Below, piece by piece: positions 6,981-11,113 of a DNA stretch of 11,113 nucleotides. This stretch comes from an uncultured Lentisphaeria bacterium (GTDB lineage: Bacteria > Verrucomicrobiota > Lentisphaeria > Victivallales > Victivallaceae), in NCBI GenBank assembly GCA_903821255.1, contig CAIJKT010000312.1:1-11113 (forward strand). The letters are read 5' to 3'. Under the pieces are notes generated by a model. That model saw nothing but the letters and a program-made list of their open reading frames with translations. It was not told the origin of the DNA and searched no databases. The position numbers were made by a program, and so were the translations under genes. Every line of letters starts with the position of its first letter. Within the stretch, counting starts at the first letter, position 1.

Positions 6981-6998
6981 TATTCCAGCAACAAATCA

Positions 6999-7033
6999 AA
7001 TCATATTATAAAAAAACACAGCATGGAAAAAAC
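6999..7033 (-). promoter_or_regulatory. Candidate promoter of the aminolipid gene group
   Basis: On the minus strand an exact TATAAT -10 box lies at 7010-7005. The -35 region 17 bases upstream is only GTTTTT (7033-7028), so the match to a sigma-70 promoter is partial. It lies in the AT-rich 239-bp gap (6981-7219) between the DUF3047-like gene and olsB. Transcription would begin near 6998, leaving about 80 untranslated bases before ATG 6917, but only about 18 before TTG 6980. An imperfect stem (CGGCCTGG with CCAGCCG, one bulge, long loop; 7077-7034) followed by TTTTTT directly upstream might end the preceding transcript, but it is too loose to call separately. Confidence 0.35.
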
Positions 7034-7219
7034 CGGCTGGAATCCACCAGACTCAGTTCGGCGCTTTCTCCAGGCCGCGTAATCTCTGAAACCATTATTA
7101 ATATTTATAAAAAATTAAATCACAAAATAGAAAAATCAATCTCAGCGAATAAAAAAAATATTAAGAATTAACCGTTTTTCGACAAATAAAACATGCCGGC
7201 AATTGTTGAAGCTGTAAAA

Positions 7220-7924
7220 TCATCTCTTCGCTTCAGGAATAAACTCCAGATAATCCAGCTCCGCAACGGTATGCGATTTAGTGTATTGGCTGTTGCCGCA
7301 AACGCTTAAGGCAAATTCTTTTGGAATTACCCCGTACGCTTTTTTCAGGTCTTCCGCCACATTGCGCTCTTCAGTATACCATTTGTCGGTGCCGTCATTC
7401 TTGTTGCGGAGACAGTACCATTTGACATTGACCAGCCCGGCGGCATAATTAACCTGCCCGGTTTCCCCGGCCGGAGTTTCCGCCTCGTAGCGGTAGGAGA
7501 CACTCTTTTTGCGCACCCAGTCGTTGAAGCCGATATAAATCGCCACCGCCTGGTCATCCTTGTCCGGGCGGCGTCCGTCTCCGCCCGGAGGGAGGTTTTT
7601 AACCCGCCATCTCCAGCGCAAAATCGGGGTTTTATTCAGGTCCACGGTTTTGGACGGATTACAAACCAGTCCGCCGCTGGCCTTGTCTGCTTCAACAACA
7701 AGTTTATTGGATTTCAGATCATTGTCTTTAACGACATAGAACGAAGTGGGAGTCACGCCCGGCTTGATTGCGTCCAGTTTCCATTGTACAGGCGAATACA
7801 GTTCATCCTTTTTCTCCGTGTTGCTGAAGTCTTCACGCCAGAATGCGACATTGTCAGCCATGGACAGATATAGACAGGCGGAGAAAAAAATTGTGCCTGA
7901 AAGTATTATTTTAAGTCTGCTCAT
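7220..7924 (-). CDS. DUF3047-family exported protein
   Basis: The 234-residue protein has an N-terminal signal peptide (about 1-23, a hydrophobic core after Lys5) and should be periplasmic or envelope-located. The body matches the DUF3047 pattern: WREDFS near 29-34, ILRWRWRVKNLP at 101-112, KDDQAVAIYIGF at 122-133, a central Tyr/Glu-rich strand SYRYEAE (143-149), and ERNVAEDLKKAYGVIP at 186-201. The C-terminal end, AELDYLEFIP, is typical of a beta-sandwich. The family is found in Gram-negative bacteria and has no established function; the fold suggests carbohydrate or ligand binding (inference). The start ATG overlaps the stop of the lytic transglycosylase gene as ATGA, so the two are translationally coupled and probably act in the same compartment. 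Confidence 0.72.
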   Translation of the reverse strand: MSRLKIILSGTIFFSACLYLSMADNVAFWREDFSNTEKKDELYSPVQWKLDAIKPGVTPTSFYVVKDNDLKSNKLVVEADKASGGLVCNPSKTVDLNKTPILRWRWRVKNLPPGGDGRRPDKDDQAVAIYIGFNDWVRKKSVSYRYEAETPAGETGQVNYAAGLVNVKWYCLRNKNDGTDKWYTEERNVAEDLKKAYGVIPKEFALSVCGNSQYTKSHTVAELDYLEFIPEAKR

Positions 7925-8505
7925 GGCTGCATTATGCCTCGTTTACAGTATTCCCGGTATTTTTTCATTATGACTTCCACATAATTCTTCGTACTCTTAA
8001 TTTTTATCCGGTCCATGACTTCCCCGTCATAAGAATCCGGCTTCCAGCTTTGCGCCCGCTTATCTCCGGCATTATAGTGACACAGCGCCAGCTCAGTGCC
8101 GCATTTAAAATCACGCCACCGGGCCATCGCCTTAGCCAGATACCAGGTGCCGATTTCAATGTTCAGTTGCGGCGAATACAACATTCCGGCAGTCGGCGAC
8201 TCCACGCCCTGTTCCTTCGCCCAGTCCTGCACGGAAAACTTCTGCATTATCTGCATCAGCCCGATTTCCCCGGCCCTGCCGCAGGCGGAAGGGTCGAACC
8301 GGCTTTCCCGATATATCACCGCTTTTACCAGACGGCTGTCAATACCGTATTTTCTGGCCGACTGAACGATTAAGTGATCATATTTGGTGTCGTCCAGAAA
8401 TAAATCTCTGATAACATCGCGATAATACAGCGCCAGCAATACTCCCGCGACCGCAAGCATAAAAAAGCAAAGACTGCCAAGTTTTGTTTTTATGCTTTTT
8501 TTCAA
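7921..8505 (-). CDS. Membrane-anchored lytic transglycosylase (SLT domain)
   Basis: The enzyme cleaves the MurNAc-GlcNAc bond of peptidoglycan, forming 1,6-anhydro ends. The 194-residue product has a basic N-terminus and one membrane segment (about 10-28), placing the domain in the periplasm. The SLT domain runs from about 43 to 185. The catalytic Glu67 lies in YRESRFDP, followed by GEIGLMQIM at 79-87, the substrate-groove NIEIGTWYLA at 115-124, and HYNAG at 143-147 (usually AYNAG). The start is TTG, supported by AGGAG five bases upstream and by the Lys-rich signal that follows. The closest relatives are small Slt/MltC-like proteins, for which this length is normal. It overlaps the DUF3047-like gene by four bases and probably belongs to one transcription unit with the exported proteins upstream. 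Confidence 0.9.
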   Translation of the reverse strand: MKKSIKTKLGSLCFFMLAVAGVLLALYYRDVIRDLFLDDTKYDHLIVQSARKYGIDSRLVKAVIYRESRFDPSACGRAGEIGLMQIMQKFSVQDWAKEQGVESPTAGMLYSPQLNIEIGTWYLAKAMARWRDFKCGTELALCHYNAGDKRAQSWKPDSYDGEVMDRIKIKSTKNYVEVIMKKYREYCKRGIMQP

Positions 8506-8510
8506 AGCCT

Positions 8511-8515
8511 CTCCT
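8511..8515 (-). promoter_or_regulatory. Ribosome binding site deciding a TTG start
   Basis: AGGAG on the minus strand lies five bases before TTG at 8505-8503. No ATG occurs at a suitable distance, and the sequence after TTG encodes KKSIKTK plus a hydrophobic stretch, a proper signal anchor. This fixes the start of the lytic transglycosylase. Confidence 0.75.
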
Positions 8516-8603
8516 GTTAAATATTCATTACAGACAAATCGGCTTTTCTTTAAAATTTATACAATGACCGGTATATACTCCCTGCGGCCTGCATGGTGAT
8601 TAA

Positions 8604-8879
8604 TTAATCCGCATCCTCATCATCAGGGGCGACACCGCTCTTCTTGTCTTTTGTGCTGTCACTGCTGCCGCCTTGATTGGCGTCATCATCTTCGTTATCA
8701 TCGGCGTTCCTGTACATATCATCATCCTGATTGTCGTCGTCATTATCAGATTCCTTCACCCCGACCAGGGCCGCTCTTGCTTTGCCGGACATGTTGTGAC
8801 ATCGGTTAATGCTTCTAAAAATGTTGGAATTTACGCCAAGAGTCAATGCCAGAATCAGAACTAATACATAATTCTTCAT
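8604..8879 (-). CDS. Small secreted Asp/Asn-rich acidic protein
   Basis: I do not recognise this 91-residue protein. Residues 1-18 form a signal peptide (Lys2, hydrophobic core, Asn-Ser near the cut). A short basic section with one Cys (Cys28) and ARAALVG follows. From 43 on it is strongly acidic and low-complexity, with Asp clusters such as SDNDDDNQDDD (44-54) and DDNEDDD (60-66), then Gly/Ser and Lys spacers and DDEDAD at the end. Coding is supported by a perfect AGGAGG site eight bases before the ATG and by its place 19 bp after the 374-aa gene. The tail could bind calcium or metal, or be a disordered linker, but no EF-hand or thrombospondin-type pattern is seen. The GAT/GAC triplet runs make it prone to length changes. 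Confidence 0.7.
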   Translation of the reverse strand: MKNYVLVLILALTLGVNSNIFRSINRCHNMSGKARAALVGVKESDNDDDNQDDDMYRNADDNEDDDANQGGSSDSTKDKKSGVAPDDEDAD

Positions 8880-8898
8880 TTTCCAGACCTCCTGTTAG

Positions 8899-10023
8899 TT
8901 ATTGTGCACTATCCGCCTTGCCGACGGCAACAGCCGGTTTGGCAGCCGGAACCGCTTTGTTCAGCGGGACTGGTTTGCCTGCGGGAACGGCATCAAATTC
9001 GCCGTCGCCCGACGCCTGACTGTCCGGGCCGTGCGACATAAGATAATCTTTAACCTGCTTATGCAGCTTTTCCGGCAACTGCAGATTAGCTTTGACTTTA
9101 CTGCCGTCAGCCTGCACTTTCAGCGCATTGCCGACATCTGCCGCCAGCGCGGGATTATCTTTGAATGCAGATGACAGTCCCAGCATCACCATGCCCTGGG
9201 CCTGCATTGCCATCATCGCCGCTGAATTTTTATTTTTACAGTCAATAACGGCATCCAGAGCAATATCCTTCTGCTCCGAGCCGTTGAAATTCAGCGCCAT
9301 CCCCATCGACTTGAACGGTTGAGGGCCTGCCTGTTCGGGCATGCCGCCGTTACTCGATGCATCGGCAGGCTTGGCGGATGGCATTGAGGGATGATAAAGA
9401 ATCCATGCGAGAGACTGCTGGTTTATGCCGGAAGCATCTATAAACTGCCTGCAACTGCCTTTTTTAATTTCATCCATCACGCGTCCGGCTTCCTGATAAT
9501 CCGTGATCAGGGCGACATCCGGGTTCAAGTAAAAAACTCCTATTTTTTTCATGTCCCGTTGTCCGATCATCCCTGAATCAACTAATGTTTCGCCGACTTT
9601 CACAGGTTTATTTTCCAGGCAGTAAACCGTCTGTCCGTTGACTTTTTCCACCGTATAATCAATATTGTAGCCGCTTTTAAGTTTGGTTTTCAGCAACTCC
9701 ACAAATCTGGCTTCCGGGATTGTCGCGTCCATGACAATTCCCCAGTAGGCGCGATCCTGACGTCCGAAAACCACTGCCAGCGGCGGCATGTCTTTTACTG
9801 AAAGGCCGTTCTTTTCCAGTTCTTTTTCAAAAGAAGTATACTTGCCGGCAAAATCTTTGTCGCTGGCGCGCATTTCTTTCACCAGCGGCAGATTCAGCGA
9901 GTCCGTTATCCGCAGGCCCAGAATCAGGTCGGCATTATCGGGAACGAAATCCAGCAGGCTTACCGCCGGAACGTTTGCCAGCATACTGAAACACATCATC
10001 AAAACTAATCCGGTTTTTTTCAT
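8899..10023 (-). CDS. Exported protein of unknown function (DUF3352-like style)
   Basis: The 374-residue product has a clear signal peptide (about 1-20, cut near NVPA) and no lipobox, so it is probably periplasmic. The mature protein begins with LLDFVPDNADLILGLRI (23-39), a pattern of exported proteins that open with a Val-Pro-x-Asp-Ala strand, somewhat like DUF3352. A mixed alpha/beta body follows, with PPLAVVFG near 80-87 and a repeat of the same fold after about 150. A Ser/Pro/Gly/Ala linker lies near 213-235. The last 35 residues are a Pro/Ala/Val/Lys tail with three degenerate KPAV-type repeats and are probably disordered or wall-contacting. A good AAGGA precedes the ATG. It lies between the SGNH hydrolase (53 bp upstream) and the small acidic protein (19 bp downstream). 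No catalytic motif is seen, and no reaction can be proposed. Confidence 0.75.
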   Translation of the reverse strand: MKKTGLVLMMCFSMLANVPAVSLLDFVPDNADLILGLRITDSLNLPLVKEMRASDKDFAGKYTSFEKELEKNGLSVKDMPPLAVVFGRQDRAYWGIVMDATIPEARFVELLKTKLKSGYNIDYTVEKVNGQTVYCLENKPVKVGETLVDSGMIGQRDMKKIGVFYLNPDVALITDYQEAGRVMDEIKKGSCRQFIDASGINQQSLAWILYHPSMPSAKPADASSNGGMPEQAGPQPFKSMGMALNFNGSEQKDIALDAVIDCKNKNSAAMMAMQAQGMVMLGLSSAFKDNPALAADVGNALKVQADGSKVKANLQLPEKLHKQVKDYLMSHGPDSQASGDGEFDAVPAGKPVPLNKAVPAAKPAVAVGKADSAQ

Positions 10024-10076
10024 CTTTTATCCTTTTTTGCGATACGATCTGTAATATTTTCGAAGCCGGGTAATTT

Positions 10077-11039
10077 CTAGTTTATCGGGTTAACGGTAAT
10101 TTGATGTTTTACCGGTTGCAGACAGCTTTTGACCTTGGCGTCCAGTTCGGCCTGACGCGCCATCAGTTTCATGCGCAGATATTCCGCCGACTCTTTCATT
10201 TTCGGGTCCTTGTCCGCGTCCGGAAGCGTTGCCAGAAGACGAATATTGGTGATGATGCCTTTAATCATCCATGTCTCGTGATTCTGCTTGCTCCAAAGTT
10301 CGTCCTGCAGCAGTTTGAACTGGGCGGAAAACGGGTTGTCGAGAAATTCCGCCGCCAGGTTGATGCCTTGCTCCAATTCGTCTTTGCTGAAAACTTTTTT
10401 CTGGCCGCCCCAGTTGACTTCAGCCTTTGCCGACGGCAGATTGCTGACTTTCAGTTCGAAACGGTTCAAGTCCTGCTGAAACGGCACAAACGGCAGAATG
10501 CTGACTGTACCGTTGGGATCGTCAGGTTTGCCGGTGAAACAGAACGGATAGCGCGTACTCTCGATTTCCGCCATACCGGGTTTCTGAGTTATGACCGTAT
10601 GTCCGGCGGACACACTGGTCTGACCCTTGAAATCCATACTGACGGCAGCAATCTGACCGTCAAACCCCATGGCTTTCAGGAACGCGTATGCCATCAGCAA
10701 CTGACCGTCCGCCGCCGGGTGAACGCCGTCAGGCCCGGCGACATGGAAACTGCCGCCCAGCCTGGCTTTGGCCGCAGTCATGGCGGTCATCATCACGGTG
10801 TTGACATCGGCAAATCCGACATTGGAGGCCTGGGCTATTTCCCGGTCGATCAGGGCCAGTTTACTCAAATTTTCATTATAAACCGCAGCCCCGGGAAAAC
10901 GTTTGTAAGTTTCGGAGTCAACCACGCCGGGAGAACCGACGATCACCCTGACGCCTTTGTCTTTAAAGAAATCAACGATCTTTTTCATGTTGTCGCGGTA
11001 AACCGCGCCAATGATTTTTTCATCATACGCACGGTAGCC
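10077..11039 (-). CDS. SGNH/GDSL-type hydrolase, N-terminus missing at contig end
   Basis: The frame is open from a TAG at 10079-10077 to the end of genomic sequence at 11039. Met at 10988 is internal: codons upstream read GYRAYDEKIIGAVYRDN with no stop, and hydrolase-like sequence continues across it. About 320 residues are present. The C-terminal catalytic block GPDGVHPAADGQLLMA carries the family Asp and His (Asp87 and His90 counted from that Met), and VRVIVGSPGVVDS matches a central strand of the fold. The GDSL serine and the Gly and Asn blocks lie in the missing part. These enzymes hydrolyse esters, often acetyl or acyl groups on carbohydrates or lipids; the substrate here is unknown. 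The region after residue 110, including repeated charged helices near 200-290, is an accessory domain that I do not recognise. Confidence 0.75.
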   Translation of the reverse strand, partial: GYRAYDEKIIGAVYRDNMKKIVDFFKDKGVRVIVGSPGVVDSETYKRFPGAAVYNENLSKLALIDREIAQASNVGFADVNTVMMTAMTAAKARLGGSFHVAGPDGVHPAADGQLLMAYAFLKAMGFDGQIAAVSMDFKGQTSVSAGHTVITQKPGMAEIESTRYPFCFTGKPDDPNGTVSILPFVPFQQDLNRFELKVSNLPSAKAEVNWGGQKKVFSKDELEQGINLAAEFLDNPFSAQFKLLQDELWSKQNHETWMIKGIITNIRLLATLPDADKDPKMKESAEYLRMKLMARQAELDAKVKSCLQPVKHQITVNPIN

Positions 11040-11113
11040 AGATCGGAGAGCGTCGTGTAGGGAAAGAGTGTCTTCGCCTGTGTAGATCTCGGTGGTCGCC
11101 GTATCATTAAAAA
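11040..11113. other. Illumina TruSeq dual-index adapter left in the assembly
   Basis: This is synthetic sequence, not genome. From 11040 it reads AGATCGGAGAGCGTCGTG and GGAAAGAGTGT, then eight bases CTTCGCCT (11072-11079), then GTGTAGATCTCGGTGG through GTATCATT at 11108. That is the reverse complement of the TruSeq universal (P5) adapter with one A missing from the AGATCGGAAGAGC start. The eight-base block is the reverse complement of AGGCGAAG, which I recall as the D505 i5 index. Five A residues follow, as usual when a read runs off an adapter. The true genomic end is 11039. Confidence 0.97.

Noticed and set aside
1..11039. CRISPR array, tRNA, rRNA or riboswitch
   Set aside because: I found no regularly spaced repeats, no tRNA cloverleaf pattern and no recognisable aptamer on either strand by reading; a covariance-model scan would be needed to exclude small RNAs fully.
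10101..11060. 319-codon open frame on the plus strand
   Set aside because: It is antisense to the SGNH hydrolase frame, has no recognisable domain, and its last part runs into the synthetic adapter.

Overview
The window looks like one end-to-end draft contig from a Gram-negative bacterium. Every convincing gene lies on the minus strand, and many products have signal peptides or membrane anchors. The recognisable families are an OlsB/OlsA-type aminolipid pair, a lytic transglycosylase, a DUF3047-type secreted protein and an SGNH hydrolase. This mix, with the style of the two low-complexity secreted proteins, makes a Lentisphaerae/PVC-type genome plausible, but nothing here proves the taxon (inference). 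Two signs point to a raw assembly edge. The right end (11040-11108) is a full-length Illumina TruSeq dual-index adapter, and the left end (1-109) is a cluster of short repeats resembling the end of an IS21-like element, a typical contig breakpoint.

Reading along the minus strand from high to low coordinates: (a) an SGNH/GDSL hydrolase lacking its N-terminus because real sequence stops at the adapter (10077-11039); (b) a run of exported-protein genes: a 374-aa protein of unknown function (8899-10023), a small Asp-rich protein (8604-8879), a membrane-anchored lytic transglycosylase starting at TTG (7921-8505) and a DUF3047-like protein overlapping it by ATGA (7220-7924); (c) a 239-bp gap with a plausible promoter; (d) a tightly packed group: OlsB-like N-acyltransferase (6117-6980), OlsA-like O-acyltransferase (5298-6089), a polytopic membrane protein that looks like a CobS relative without its catalytic motifs (4482-5276), and an anchored transglutaminase-like protein (3385-4449), then after 133 bp a secreted TPR protein (2259-3251); (e) a good rho-independent terminator at 1929-1959.

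Beyond the terminator the character changes. There is a 5'-truncated membrane-protein C-terminus resembling chromate transporters (1756-1926), about 360 bp with no intact gene, and then an AT-rich 430-aa orphan with a membrane hairpin, coiled coil and TPR-like tail (100-1392). Its stop codon lies inside the IS-like terminal repeat.

The OlsB and OlsA pair would make an N-acyl amino-acid lipid of the ornithine or glycine lipid type: N-acylation with a 3-hydroxyacyl group, then O-acylation of that hydroxyl. The three genes behind it are not standard parts of that pathway. The degenerate CobS-like protein and the transglutaminase-like protein are the best candidates for something undescribed, perhaps modification, transport or scaffolding of the aminolipid (inference).
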